DNA of 64,000 nt from an uncultured Clostridia bacterium (GCA_945910815.1 CAMDZD010000003.1:104645-168644), one strand, 5' to 3'; positions 1-8,751 are shown, numbered from the stretch's first letter. The notes: generated by a model from the sequence alone, not told the origin. A program made the numbers and translations.

Positions 1-303
1 AGACAGAGAGCGGAAAACGGTTCATCAAAAGTAATATCGGAAAGTATTCAGGGGTACAGTACAGTAATAAAATCATCTGAAAACTATAATATAATAAATA
101 CCGAATGGGAATATATACTTCTCCCCGTGTGGTTTATGACGTATATCCACAACGGCAAAACATATTCATTTGCACTGAACGGACAGACGGGAAAAATAGC
201 AGGAACACCGCCTTTTGATGCTCTCAAGTGCGGAATATTCTGCGGTATAACAGCATTAATTGTAGCAATAATAACAATGCTCGGGGGGTATTTTTTCTTA
301 TGA
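1..303 (+). CDS. C-terminal part of a membrane protein (zinc-ribbon-type family likely), cut by window start
   Basis: The reading frame is open from base 1 to a TGA at 301-303, giving the last 100 residues of a protein that begins outside the window. A hydrophilic stretch ends in EYILLPVWFMTYIHNGK, followed by FALNGQTGKIAG and one transmembrane helix (about residues 76-100) at the extreme C-terminus. This pattern resembles the C-terminal half of Firmicutes proteins that carry an N-terminal TFIIB-like zinc ribbon and a membrane tail. The zinc ribbon itself is not in view, so the family call rests on memory of that tail. Its stop overlaps the next start (ATGA), so the two genes are probably co-transcribed and translationally coupled. 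Confidence 0.6.
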   Translation, partial: RQRAENGSSKVISESIQGYSTVIKSSENYNIINTEWEYILLPVWFMTYIHNGKTYSFALNGQTGKIAGTPPFDALKCGIFCGITALIVAIITMLGGYFFL

Positions 304-1214
304 CCGCAATAAAAAGGCTTTCCGCAACATTTTTTTCATTATTAGTAATTCTTACAGCATTGATTCCGTTAAGTGCCGGTGCTGAAAAGGATTTCAGCAA
401 TTGCAGAATATATGATGAATACGGCGTATTTAAAGATGATAAGCTTGAAGAACTGAACGGTCTTATAGAACAGACAGCCGAAGAAATTGATATGTATATA
501 GCAGTATACATAAGCAAAACTGATTTGGACGATTTGGAAACCGAAAGATTTTCCGAGCAGTGCTATGAGGATATATTCGGAGAAAATACAGACGGAGTAT
601 TTTTTTATATGGATTTATCCAGAGGCCGTCCTGCATATGACTATATAAGTACAAGCGGAATGGGTGCATTAGTCTATACGGATTACAGGAATGACGGAGA
701 AAGCAACATAATAGACAAGATGTTTGACCAGATATATAATTATATGCCGTCATCGGGAGAAATTATAGATTCGGTTGATATAGAGCTTGCCATAGAGGAA
801 TTTTGCCGACAGCTTGAAATATATGCGGAAAAGGGAGCAAAATCATTTTATTACAGCTATGATTCAGCAGACGGAAAATATATATACGAAAGCGGAGGAA
901 AGGCAGTAGTATCGGGACATAAGCCGTTTTTTGTAATGATAAAGTATCTGCCTGTCGGAATGTTATGCGGAATAGTAATAGCATTAATAATGTTCTTTTC
1001 GATAAAGAGTACATATAAATTCAAGAAAAGCTGTGATTCTTCAGTATACGTTGAAAGAAATGAAACTGATTTTACCGTAAGGGACGACAGATTTATAAGA
1101 CAGTACACAACAAAGACGAAAATAGAAAGCAGTTCATCTTCGGGAGGTTCTCACCATTCCGGAGGGGGTTCGCATGGCGGAGGCTCACACGGAGGCGGAG
1201 GCAGACACAGATAA
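300..1214 (+). CDS. TPM-domain secreted/membrane protein with Gly/His-rich tail
   Basis: This is a 304-residue protein. I chose the ATG at 300 because it overlaps the upstream stop and follows a G-rich Shine-Dalgarno (GGGGGG at about 284-289). Residues 1-27 form a signal peptide. Residues about 30-180 look like a TPM domain (YgcG/Psb32 family), starting with the characteristic YDEYGVF. One transmembrane helix follows at about 208-232. The tail ends in a run rich in Ser, Gly and His. TPM proteins with this signal-TPM-TM-Gly-rich layout are common in Firmicutes; their biochemical role is mostly unknown, with phosphatase activity shown for some plant and bacterial members. The His/Gly tail could bind metal, which is speculation. 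A strong terminator follows directly. Confidence 0.8.
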   Translation: MTAIKRLSATFFSLLVILTALIPLSAGAEKDFSNCRIYDEYGVFKDDKLEELNGLIEQTAEEIDMYIAVYISKTDLDDLETERFSEQCYEDIFGENTDGVFFYMDLSRGRPAYDYISTSGMGALVYTDYRNDGESNIIDKMFDQIYNYMPSSGEIIDSVDIELAIEEFCRQLEIYAEKGAKSFYYSYDSADGKYIYESGGKAVVSGHKPFFVMIKYLPVGMLCGIVIALIMFFSIKSTYKFKKSCDSSVYVERNETDFTVRDDRFIRQYTTKTKIESSSSSGGSHHSGGGSHGGGSHGGGGRHR

Positions 1215-1216
1215 AA

Positions 1217-1242
1217 AAAACGGGCATAAAAGCCCGTTTTTT
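1217..1242. terminator. bidirectional terminator between the TPM gene and yabR
   Basis: CGGGC and GCCCG arms around a short A-rich loop, with an A run on the left and a T run on the right. It serves the + strand gene ending at 1214 and the - strand gene ending at 1252. Confidence 0.8.
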
Positions 1243-1251
1243 GATATGGAA

Positions 1252-1707
1252 TTATTTTCTGCGAGTACCGTTTTTACGGTCAGTGCTTCTTTTGAGTTCA
1301 CACATTTTTTCTTCACTGTTCTGTTTGAATTTGTTAATCATATCCTCGAAAGACATTTCAGACGGCGGAGTTTGTTTTTTAGGTTCCCATACATTAGGTC
1401 GTGAACGTTCATCACGTTTCTGATTCTGCATGCGGTTCTGATTATTTCTCTGGGGCTTCGGATTAGGATTTTCGACAGCTTTTTTGATAGAGAGGCTGAC
1501 TTTTCCTGCTTCGTTGATACCGATAACTTTAACCTTTACCTCCTGATTTTCGGTAAGGAAGTCTCTTATTTCGTTTACAAAGGAGTTGGATATTTCGGAT
1601 ATGTGAACCATACCTGTACCACCGCCTTCTATATCGACAAAAGCACCGTACTGTGTAATGTTTTTAACTTTTCCGTCATAGATTTTTCCGATTTCGAGCT
1701 GAATCAA
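1252..1707 (-). CDS. yabR: S1-domain RNA-binding protein, YabR-like
   Basis: This is a 151-residue protein. Residues 2-72 are a single S1 (OB-fold) RNA-binding domain, with the typical start GKIYDGKVKNITQYGAFVDI and the motif GMVHISEIS. The rest is a basic, Gln/Asn/Arg-rich, probably disordered tail. YabR (general stress protein 13 relative) sits directly after divIC in many Firmicutes, and the same order is seen here, 20 bases downstream of divIC. Its cellular target is not known from the sequence. It is the last gene of the leftward yabP-yabQ-divIC-yabR block and ends at a bidirectional terminator. Confidence 0.85.
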   Translation of the reverse strand: MIQLEIGKIYDGKVKNITQYGAFVDIEGGGTGMVHISEISNSFVNEIRDFLTENQEVKVKVIGINEAGKVSLSIKKAVENPNPKPQRNNQNRMQNQKRDERSRPNVWEPKKQTPPSEMSFEDMINKFKQNSEEKMCELKRSTDRKNGTRRK

Positions 1708-1727
1708 GCTTAATTCCTCCTAAAAAA

Positions 1728-2042
1728 TTAATTGCGAGAAGTGTCATAAAATCTTTGTTCATCAGGGTAAGCGTAATTAAAATCCTCACGGGCAACTTTT
1801 TCTATGTAAGCAGTCATATCATCGCCCTCAAGATTCCGCTGTAACTCTGCATTTTCGTTTTCATAGTCCTTGATTTTTTCCTGAATGGATAAAAGTTCCT
1901 CTTCTTTCTGCATTCTGTCGTATTCGGTAGAAACGCTTATAGCAGTACAGCATATAACAAGAGCGACAGCTACGATTTTAAACGGAATGTTATTGAAGAA
2001 GCTTTTACCTTTTGCCTTTTTTGTTTTCTTTTTTCCTGGCAT
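1728..2042 (-). CDS. divIC: DivIC/FtsB-family septum formation initiator
   Basis: This is a 104-residue bitopic membrane protein. It has a very basic N-terminus (residues 1-13), one transmembrane helix at about 23-43, then an extracytoplasmic coiled coil at about 45-72 (KEEELLSIQEKIKDYENENAEL). It closes with the family motif VAREDFNYAYPDEQRFY. DivIC/FtsB works with FtsL and DivIB/FtsQ in the division complex that activates septal peptidoglycan synthesis. The start overlaps the end of yabQ by 38 bases, which suggests translational coupling. The position between yabQ and yabR is the conserved Firmicutes arrangement. Confidence 0.9.
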   Translation of the reverse strand: MPGKKKTKKAKGKSFFNNIPFKIVAVALVICCTAISVSTEYDRMQKEEELLSIQEKIKDYENENAELQRNLEGDDMTAYIEKVAREDFNYAYPDEQRFYDTSRN

Positions 2043-2571
2043 AGAATTTCACGTTCTTTCTTTTGTGAATTACTCTATTATTATACAACATTTTGTATTT
2101 GTCAATCAAGGGTAAAAAGAGGATTTTAAGGCGATTGAGAAAATTTTCGTAAAAATCTACAAATTTACCTTGAAATTTTTTATGCATAGTTATATAAAGA
2201 AGAAAAAAAGGCTTAAGGAGAAAGAGCAGAACTGATTTTATAAAATATACGAGTTTTCTTATGATTAAGACGGCAATTCTTCCCGCAGTAAAAAAATATA
2301 GAATAAAACCAAGAATATTGCCCAAAATATAGAATACTCTGAATTGTCCTCTTGCGAAAGCGGAAATAAAAGAAATCAGAATGATGATATATATTATAAA
2401 AAACAGAATATCTTCCAGCATAACAAGAATACTGTTATGAGGAACAATTATTCTGAAAGTTCTGAATAAATCGTATATTATGCCCAGTATCACACCAACG
2501 GCACATGACATCAGAAAAATCTGTGTATGTTCAGTAAAAGAAAAATAAGTTTCCGGAATAATATTTCTCAT
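2005..2571 (-). CDS. yabQ: spore cortex biosynthesis protein YabQ
   Basis: This is a 188-residue integral membrane protein. It has about four hydrophobic segments (roughly residues 18-36, 47-66, 72-95 and 100-128) and the family-like opening FLMSCAVGVILGIIYDLFR. The C-terminal 60 residues are strongly basic. YabQ is an outer-forespore-membrane protein needed for spore cortex formation in Bacillus subtilis. Here it lies six bases after yabP and overlaps divIC, the standard order. It is usually transcribed under sigma-E; a plausible sigma-E-like promoter precedes yabP. Confidence 0.85.
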   Translation of the reverse strand: MRNIIPETYFSFTEHTQIFLMSCAVGVILGIIYDLFRTFRIIVPHNSILVMLEDILFFIIYIIILISFISAFARGQFRVFYILGNILGFILYFFTAGRIAVLIIRKLVYFIKSVLLFLLKPFFLLYITMHKKFQGKFVDFYENFLNRLKILFLPLIDKYKMLYNNRVIHKRKNVKFYARKKENKKGKR

Positions 2572-2577
2572 TATAAA

Positions 2578-2859
2578 TTACCTGAAAAGCTTTCCGAGAA
2601 GTGAAAGCGGAGACTTTCTGTCCTTGTCGCCGTAGACAATAGACCATATATCGCCGTTGATAGTCATATCGCCTGTTTCAACGCTCATAGAATCGATGTG
2701 TAAATCCTTACCCTGAATAACCATTTCGCCCAGAACAGTATAAAGGCAGATACTTTTTTCGTCAAAGCTGTCCACATCGGTAATGCCCGAAACGGTAAGA
2801 GTTTTTCTGTCCTCCATAATGACATTGTGGCTGTGCTTTTGAATTTTTTCCTGAATCAT
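2578..2859 (-). CDS. yabP: sporulation protein YabP
   Basis: This is a 93-residue protein of the YabP/YqfC family. It contains the family core EDRKTLTVSGITDVDSFDE, then LYTVLGEMVIQGKDLHI and the beta-rich stretch ending in GDIWSIVYGDK. YabP acts in spore coat/cortex assembly in B. subtilis. An AAAGGA Shine-Dalgarno lies seven bases before the ATG at 2859. It is the first gene of the leftward sporulation/division block, and its upstream region carries a sigma-E-like promoter candidate. Confidence 0.88.
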   Translation of the reverse strand: MIQEKIQKHSHNVIMEDRKTLTVSGITDVDSFDEKSICLYTVLGEMVIQGKDLHIDSMSVETGDMTINGDIWSIVYGDKDRKSPLSLLGKLFR

Positions 2860-2898
2860 ATTAAAACTATCCTTTCCGTTTAAAAAACTTTGCAGTAA

Positions 2899-2928
2899 AT
2901 TATATTTAAGTAACGGACAAAATATAAC
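2899..2928 (-). promoter_or_regulatory. sigma-E-like promoter candidate for yabP
   Basis: Reading leftward, GTTATATT (2928-2921) resembles a sigma-E -35 (kmATATT). After 14 bases comes AATATAAT (2906-2899), a six-of-eight match to CATACAAT. The assignment is by consensus comparison only, but it fits a sporulation gene. Confidence 0.4.
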
Positions 2929-2944
2929 TTCTTTTGGAAAATAC

Positions 2945-2973
2945 TTGCAATTTAATTTTAATTGTGCTATAAT
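2945..2973 (+). promoter_or_regulatory. sigma-A promoter of the dockerin LRR gene
   Basis: TTGCAA (2945-2950), 17 bases, TATAAT (2968-2973), preceded by TGTGC at the spacer end. It is nearly the same element as the secG promoter at 5062-5090. Confidence 0.8.
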
Positions 2974-3011
2974 TCAGATGTAAAGAATTTGAATTAAAGG
3001 GGAGCTTATTT

Positions 3012-5006
3012 ATGAAGAAGAAAAAAATTCTTGCGGGTTTGCTTGTGTGTGCGTTAATTGGCGGTGCCGTGCCGTATAACAATTATGTTATGCCGGAAAG
3101 TGTTATATTTACAGCAAGTGCAGAAGAATATACAAATGGAACTTATGAAAGCCTTAAATATGCGAAATACATCGACCATATTGCAATTTTATACTGTGAT
3201 AAATCTGCAACAAAGGTTATTATACCAAGTGAAATAGAAGGTTTACCTGTTACAAGAATTGAACATAATGCTTTTGAATATTGTTCAAGCTTAACTAAAA
3301 TAACAATTCCTGACAGTGTTACAAGCATTGGAAAAAATGCATTTTATTATTGCACCAATTTATTAAAGATAGACATACCGGACAGTGTTAAAAGCATTGA
3401 AGATTATGCATTTGCACATTGTAGTTTAAAATCTATAGAAATTCCAGATGGTATTACAAGTATTGGAAATTTTGCTTTTTCACATTGTGGTTCCTTAACA
3501 TCAATAATAATTCCAAATAGCGTTACAAGTATTGGGAAAGCTACGTTTGAGTTTTGTAGAAATTTGACATCAATAACAATTCCAAATAGTGTTACAGATA
3601 TTGGAGAGGGTGCATTTTTGTGGTGTGAAAACTTAATATCAATAAACTTTTCAAATCAAATTAAAAATATTGGACAAAAAGCTTTTTATGTAACAGCTTG
3701 GTATGATAATCAGCCTAATGGGGTAGTATATGCCGGAGATGTAGCATATTGTTATAAAAGTGAAATGCCTGAAAATGCAGAAATAATTTTAAAAGATGAT
3801 ACAAAGGCAATAGCTGACTATGCTTTTTATGATTGTAAAAATTTAACGTCAATAACAATCCCTGACAGTGTTACAAGCATTGGAGATTCCGCATTTGATG
3901 GTTGTAAAAGTTTAACATCAATAACAATTCCTGACGGTGTTACAAGCATTGGATATAGTACATTTTCAGATTGTATAAGCTTAACATCAATAGAAATCCC
4001 TGATAGCGTTATAAATATTGGAGATAAAGCATTTGAATATTGCGTGAATTTAACATCAATAACAATTCCCGACAGTGTTACAAGCATTGGAGATAGTGCA
4101 TTTTCACATTGTTCAGGTTTACCCTCAATAAAAATTTCCGACAGTGTTACAAGCATTGGAGATAATGCATTTTCATATTGTTCAGGTTTAACCTCAATAA
4201 AAATTCCTGACAGTGTTACAAGCATTGGAGACCGTGCATTTGATTATTGTATAGGCTTAACAGAAATAACAATACCTGATAGTATTACAAGCATTGGATA
4301 TGGAGCCTTTAGTAAGTGTACAGGTTTAACCTCAATAAAAATTCCTGATAGTGTTACAAACATTAGAGATAGTACATTTTCGCATTGTTCAGGTTTAACC
4401 TCAATAACAATCCCTAACAATGTTGTAAGTATTGGTTATAATGCATTTGCAAATTGTACAAGTTTAATATCTATAGTAATTCCTGACAGTGTTAAAAGCA
4501 TTGGAGAGTATGCATTTTTTAATTGTAAATTTTTAACATCAGCAATAATATCCGAGGGTGTTGAAAATATTGAAATATGTGCATTTGAAAGCTGTGAAAA
4601 TCTAAAATCGATAACAATAAAAAATCCTAAATGTGAAATTTATGATAATATTGACACAATTTCTAATTCTCATTGTATTTATGATGGAACAATTTATGGC
4701 TATGACAATTCAACAGCACAGGCATATGCTGAAAAATATGAGAGAAATTTCGTAAGCTTAGGTGAAGCACCGACAACAGATTCTTCAGAGACTTTTGCAG
4801 GAGACGCAAACGGAGACGGAACAGTTGATATTGCGGACGCAGTAGCAATAGCGTCATATGTAAGCAATCCCGAAAAAAATTCTCTTAGTGAACAGGTTAT
4901 ATTAAATGGAGATGTTCAGGGAAACGGCAACGGTCTTAATGCAAATGATGCACTTGCAATACAGCAGTATCTTGCAAATATTACAAAGGCACTTCCCATT
5001 GATTAA
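3012..5006 (+). CDS. secreted BspA-type leucine-rich-repeat protein with C-terminal dockerin
   Basis: This is a 664-residue secreted protein with a signal peptide at residues 1-37 (KKKK, hydrophobic core, ending TASAEE). Residues about 60-565 are tandem ~23-residue BspA-type (LRR_5) repeats of the form LTSITIPDSVTSIGDSAF, close to 20 copies. Residues about 595-660 form a type I dockerin: loop one is D-N-D-G-D complete (GDANGDGTVDIADAV), while loop two (GNGNGLNANDAL) is weaker. The architecture implies export and attachment to a cohesin-bearing scaffold, with the LRRs as an adhesion or binding surface. No scaffoldin or cohesin is in this window. It is a paralogue of the gene at 16339-18516. 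The gene is flanked by two copies of one promoter-bearing sequence, which hints at insertion. Confidence 0.92.
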   Translation: MKKKKILAGLLVCALIGGAVPYNNYVMPESVIFTASAEEYTNGTYESLKYAKYIDHIAILYCDKSATKVIIPSEIEGLPVTRIEHNAFEYCSSLTKITIPDSVTSIGKNAFYYCTNLLKIDIPDSVKSIEDYAFAHCSLKSIEIPDGITSIGNFAFSHCGSLTSIIIPNSVTSIGKATFEFCRNLTSITIPNSVTDIGEGAFLWCENLISINFSNQIKNIGQKAFYVTAWYDNQPNGVVYAGDVAYCYKSEMPENAEIILKDDTKAIADYAFYDCKNLTSITIPDSVTSIGDSAFDGCKSLTSITIPDGVTSIGYSTFSDCISLTSIEIPDSVINIGDKAFEYCVNLTSITIPDSVTSIGDSAFSHCSGLPSIKISDSVTSIGDNAFSYCSGLTSIKIPDSVTSIGDRAFDYCIGLTEITIPDSITSIGYGAFSKCTGLTSIKIPDSVTNIRDSTFSHCSGLTSITIPNNVVSIGYNAFANCTSLISIVIPDSVKSIGEYAFFNCKFLTSAIISEGVENIEICAFESCENLKSITIKNPKCEIYDNIDTISNSHCIYDGTIYGYDNSTAQAYAEKYERNFVSLGEAPTTDSSETFAGDANGDGTVDIADAVAIASYVSNPEKNSLSEQVILNGDVQGNGNGLNANDALAIQQYLANITKALPID

Positions 5007-5061
5007 AATATTTTCGCTGTATTTCTTTGCAGAGAAAAATATAACTTTTTTTAAAAAATAC

Positions 5062-5090
5062 TTGCAATTGAAAATCTTTTGTGCTATAAT
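5062..5090 (+). promoter_or_regulatory. sigma-A promoter of secG
   Basis: TTGCAA (5062-5067), 17 bases ending TTTTGTGC, TATAAT (5085-5090). The 33 bases around the -35 match the LRR promoter region at 2917-2953 with few changes. Confidence 0.8.
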
Positions 5091-5155
5091 AATAAAGATA
5101 CTTATAGAGAAGTTTTTTAAATTCAAATTATTTTAGTGCAGGGAGGTAAAAAAAG

Positions 5156-5410
5156 ATGAGTATTCTTGAAATAATCGGCGGAATTTTAATTCTTATATCA
5201 TGTATTCTCTGTATAATACTGTGCCTTATGCAGGACCAGAAACAGCAGAATATGAGTTCAGCACTTACAGGTGCATCTAACGATTCTTTCTATAAGCACA
5301 ACGAGGGAAGAACTAAAGAAGCTATTCTTAACAAGGTCACAAGGACTCTTGCCATTATTTTCTTTGTTGCAACACTTGCAGTCAATATAGTTCCTATTTT
5401 TGTAAAGTAA
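5156..5410 (+). CDS. secG: SecG, preprotein translocase subunit
   Basis: This is an 84-residue protein with two transmembrane helices (about 5-25 and 61-80). They are joined by a short cytoplasmic loop with the motif DQKQQNMSSALTGAS, where Gly-Ala follows the LTG as in the SecG family. SecG is the small accessory subunit of the SecYEG channel. The start is preceded by GGGAGGT at 5141-5147. A hairpin terminator separates it from rnr, and the secG-rnr order is common in Firmicutes, where smpB often follows. No smpB is seen here. Confidence 0.9.
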   Translation: MSILEIIGGILILISCILCIILCLMQDQKQQNMSSALTGASNDSFYKHNEGRTKEAILNKVTRTLAIIFFVATLAVNIVPIFVK

Positions 5411-5417
5411 ATGCAAA

Positions 5418-5453
5418 GCCCTATGACATAAAAAAGTCGTAGGGCGTATTTTT
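5418..5453 (+). terminator. terminator/attenuator between secG and rnr
   Basis: GCCCTATGAC pairs with GTCGTAGGGC (one G-U) around an A-rich loop and is followed by TATTTTTT. It probably stops most secG transcripts and limits read-through into rnr, which has no clear promoter of its own. Confidence 0.75.
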
Positions 5454-5469
5454 TAACAGGAGTGATAAA

Positions 5470-7617
5470 ATGTCAAAAAAGAATACAGACAACGGCAAAT
5501 ACAGCGTAGAGAATTATAAAAATAAAATAATAACTTTTCTCAGGGCGAATAAGAAAAAGGCAATGCAGGAAAAGGATTTAGCGACAGAATGTCGTAGCAG
5601 AAAGGGGAATCCCGAAAACTATAAAAAAGCAGTACAGGAGCTTCAGCGTGAGGGAGTTATAATAATAAAAAAACAGAAAATAGGACTTGCCCAGAGGTAT
5701 GGATATAAAACGGCGAAAATAACCCGACTCAGCAAAACATTCGGATTTGGCATATGTGAAAAAACGGAGGAAGAAGTATTTTTCCCGGGGAAGTTTATGC
5801 TTGGAGCAATGCCCGGCGACCGTGTTCTTTACAAGGATATAGTGTCATATTCATCATATTCATCAGATGGGGAAGTAATAGATATTCTTGAATACGGCAG
5901 TTCACAGCTTACGGGAAAGGTAGAATTTACCGAGGGCAGAAATTATTTTGTGCCTGATACAATGTCAAAGAATCACATAATTATTGAAGATGAAACAAGC
6001 GTTGAATTTTCAGCAGGAGATAAAGTTCTTGCCGAAATAGTACACCGTGGAAAACGCCATACTGAACATATGGTGTGTATAGTCAGTGTATTCGGCAACA
6101 GTGAAAATGCAAAGTCGTGTGCAGAATCGATACTGACAATTCACGGAATAAAAAATAAATTTCCGAATGATGTTATGAAAGAGACGGGAAAAATTGCAGA
6201 AGCCGGCATACAGGAATATGACTATAATAACCGTGAAGATTTCAGAAATCAGAAAATATTCACGATAGACAGTGCCGAATCAAAGGATTTGGACGATGCT
6301 GTATCTGTTGAAAAAACAGAAAACGGCTATATTCTTGGAGTTCATATAGCAGACGTTTCGCATTATGTAAAGGGCAACAGTTCAATGGACAAGGAGGCTT
6401 TGAACAGGGGAACAAGTATATACTATGCAGATAAAGTAATCCCGATGCTCCCGAAAGAGCTTTCAAACGGAATATGTTCGCTTAATCCCGATGAAAACAG
6501 GCTTACACTTTCCACAATAATCAACCTTGACAAAAACGGTGATATAGTATCATACAGATTCTGTAAAAGCGTTATACGTTCAAGAGTAAAAGGAGTATAT
6601 TCCGAAATAAACAGAATACTTGACGGAACGGCAGACGAATATATAAAGGAAAAATACAAGGATTTGAATGATGAAATATTTCTTATGAATGAGCTTGCAG
6701 ACATTCTTATAAAAAGAAAGAAAAACCGCCATGCACCGCAGATAGAAACTGTTGAAAGCAAAATTATTACAGACGAAAACGGAAAATGTATTGACGTAAA
6801 ACCCCGAAACCGTGGCAAATCCGAATGTATTATAGAGGAATTTATGCTTGTGGCAAATGAAACAGCATCGAATCTCGCAAGAACAAAGGGAGTTCCATTT
6901 GTATACAGAATACATGAAGAACCTCCGGAAGAAAAAATTGAACGTCTTAAGAAAGTTCTTTTGCAGTTCAATATAAATGTACCGTTCAGCGAAGTAAAGC
7001 CTGTCCATATAGAGCAGATACTTGAATCCGCAAGGGGAACAGATGCATATGAGGCAATAAATCTTATGGTACTGCGTTCAATGTCAAAGGCGAAGTATTC
7101 CGAAGAACCTGTCGGACATTTTGGTCTTGCACTTGAGGACTATTCACATTTCACATCGCCTATAAGAAGATACCCCGACCTTGCAATTCACAGAATAATC
7201 ACAGATATTCTTGCAGGATATAACGATACATGGCTTAAAAAGAGATACAGCGGATTTGTTCACAATGCCTCGGAGCGTTCATCAGATGCGGAAATAAGAG
7301 CCGTAACGATAGAGCGTGAATGTGAGGACTGTTACAAGGCGGAATATATGAAAAACAAGATAGGCGAAGTATTCACGGGAAAAATTTCAGGCGTAGTTGA
7401 ATACGGATTTTATGTTGAACTGCCGAATACGGTTGAAGGATTTGTGCATATAAGAACACTTCCGACAGGTGAATATGATTATACAGAACCGGCACTTCTT
7501 AAAGAGGCATTCAGCGGAACGGAATACAGGCTGGGCGATACAGTCAAAGTAATATGTTCATCAGTCAGTGTAAATGACGGAACGGTTGATTTTTCTCTTA
7601 TGGAAACGGAGGATTAA
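5470..7617 (+). CDS. rnr: ribonuclease R
   Basis: This is a 715-residue 3'-5' exoribonuclease of the RNase II/R family. The domains in order are a winged-helix N-terminus (about 15-75), cold-shock/OB domains (about 78-235), the RNB catalytic domain (about 255-585) with the acidic motif IDSAESKDLDDAVSVE, and a C-terminal S1 domain (about 632-710, GEVFTGKISGVVEYGFYVEL). The length matches RNase R rather than the shorter RNase II. It degrades structured RNA and takes part in RNA quality control. The Shine-Dalgarno is CAGGAG at 5457-5462. The next gene begins six bases after the stop, so the two are likely co-transcribed. Confidence 0.95.
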   Translation: MSKKNTDNGKYSVENYKNKIITFLRANKKKAMQEKDLATECRSRKGNPENYKKAVQELQREGVIIIKKQKIGLAQRYGYKTAKITRLSKTFGFGICEKTEEEVFFPGKFMLGAMPGDRVLYKDIVSYSSYSSDGEVIDILEYGSSQLTGKVEFTEGRNYFVPDTMSKNHIIIEDETSVEFSAGDKVLAEIVHRGKRHTEHMVCIVSVFGNSENAKSCAESILTIHGIKNKFPNDVMKETGKIAEAGIQEYDYNNREDFRNQKIFTIDSAESKDLDDAVSVEKTENGYILGVHIADVSHYVKGNSSMDKEALNRGTSIYYADKVIPMLPKELSNGICSLNPDENRLTLSTIINLDKNGDIVSYRFCKSVIRSRVKGVYSEINRILDGTADEYIKEKYKDLNDEIFLMNELADILIKRKKNRHAPQIETVESKIITDENGKCIDVKPRNRGKSECIIEEFMLVANETASNLARTKGVPFVYRIHEEPPEEKIERLKKVLLQFNINVPFSEVKPVHIEQILESARGTDAYEAINLMVLRSMSKAKYSEEPVGHFGLALEDYSHFTSPIRRYPDLAIHRIITDILAGYNDTWLKKRYSGFVHNASERSSDAEIRAVTIERECEDCYKAEYMKNKIGEVFTGKISGVVEYGFYVELPNTVEGFVHIRTLPTGEYDYTEPALLKEAFSGTEYRLGDTVKVICSSVSVNDGTVDFSLMETED

Positions 7618-7623
7618 AAAATT

Positions 7624-8448
7624 ATGAGAAAATTTGTTTTAATTACAGCATTGTCAGGAGTACTTCTTTTATGTGCATGCGGAGAAAATCCGCAGGAGAG
7701 TATAAGTTCATCAGAACCAGATTTTACAGTAACAACTTCTGTATCTGAAACCGAAACAGTAACAGTAACAGATATTCCCGAAATTACGGAAATTCAGACA
7801 AAAACAGAAATATCATCTGATACAGCAACAGTATCTCAGACAATAACCACTGTATTGCAGACTGAAACAACAACAGCAGTTCAGACAGCGGAAACATTTC
7901 CTGAACCCGAAAATCAGCCGTTTGAAACAGATGAAAACGGTGCAGTTATAATGGAGGTTGAAGAAGATACGGACGATTCGGAAATTATTTCAGCCGGTCA
8001 GAAACTCTATGAAAATGCATGCGAAACAGAATTTCGCTATCATGTAGGCTGTCCGTATAATCTTGATTACAATACCTATATTGAAAATCAGTACGGCTGG
8101 CCTTATTATCTTGTAACAGATGAGGGCTATACGTCAATTGCAGATGTTGAAAGGGATTATTATAAAATATTTGCAGAGGAAAGAGGAAACGACCTTTCAG
8201 AAATCTACATGGAACAGGACGGAAAGCTTTATGCCCTTGACGGTGCAAGGGGTGCGAATGTATTTTATGAAAGCTCCGAAGTAACAGGAATTATCGAAAA
8301 AACTGATAATAAAATAGTTTTCAGTGTAGATAATCACTATACGGGCGATGACAGAAATCCTGAAACACCTTTAACCGAAACAGAAAAGTTTTCGGTTGTA
8401 ATTAAAGACGGAGAATGGAGAGTTGCAGAATTTTATCTGCCCTATTAA
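7624..8448 (+). CDS. lipoprotein with Thr/Glu-rich linker, function unknown
   Basis: This is a 274-residue protein with a lipoprotein signal; the lipobox LCAC places the lipidated cysteine at residue 19. Residues about 25-105 are a Thr/Ser/Glu-rich, presumably disordered linker of the kind seen on many Ruminococcus surface proteins. Residues about 118-274 form a small folded domain with many aromatics (FRYHVGCPYNLDYNTY, YGWPYYLV). I do not recognise the fold with certainty. It begins six bases after rnr, whose 3' end supplies its GGAGG, and it precedes an 81-aa gene by 14 bases. Confidence 0.75.
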   Translation: MRKFVLITALSGVLLLCACGENPQESISSSEPDFTVTTSVSETETVTVTDIPEITEIQTKTEISSDTATVSQTITTVLQTETTTAVQTAETFPEPENQPFETDENGAVIMEVEEDTDDSEIISAGQKLYENACETEFRYHVGCPYNLDYNTYIENQYGWPYYLVTDEGYTSIADVERDYYKIFAEERGNDLSEIYMEQDGKLYALDGARGANVFYESSEVTGIIEKTDNKIVFSVDNHYTGDDRNPETPLTETEKFSVVIKDGEWRVAEFYLPY

Positions 8449-8462
8449 GGAGGAATTTATAA

Positions 8463-8708
8463 ATGAGCGAACCGGAAATTATTCTTGACCGTTCAACATA
8501 CAAGGCAGTCAAGGCTATGGACAGGCAGAAAATGGAGCAGTGGATAAATAATGTTTATATATCCGGACTTAATGATGCATCAGGAAACGGTGTGTCAATG
8601 GAGGAACTTCAGAATACAATAGCAAAAGTAGACGGAATAGATGAAAACCGTCTGAAAGCAATAATGAATGCAATAGGTGAACTTTATAAATCAAAAAAGA
8701 ATGAATAA
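8463..8708 (+). CDS. conserved-looking small protein of unknown function
   Basis: This is an 81-residue soluble protein with a perfect AAGGAGG Shine-Dalgarno at 8449-8455. It is predicted to be largely helical (MEELQNTIAKVDGIDENRLKAIMNAIGELYKS) and has no cysteine, signal or transmembrane segment. It is the last gene of the secG-rnr-lipoprotein run, ahead of a tRNA promoter. I do not recognise a family. Confidence 0.7.
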   Translation: MSEPEIILDRSTYKAVKAMDRQKMEQWINNVYISGLNDASGNGVSMEELQNTIAKVDGIDENRLKAIMNAIGELYKSKKNE

Positions 8709-8751
8709 ATATTTATAATTTGTGCATTTTCACGAATTTTAATAATTATGC

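Noticed and set aside
3827..4225. 132-codon - strand frame with repeated MLVTLSG units
   Set aside because: Antisense image of the LRR repeats at 3012-5006.
3300..4600. Dense tandem repeats of about 69 bases, CRISPR-like at first sight
   Set aside because: They are the coding repeats of the LRR protein: the period is 23 codons, the frame is open throughout and no constant-repeat/variable-spacer pattern exists.
6423..6971. 182-codon open frame on the - strand
   Set aside because: Antisense to the RNB domain of rnr; composition and lack of a ribosome-binding site indicate a shadow frame.
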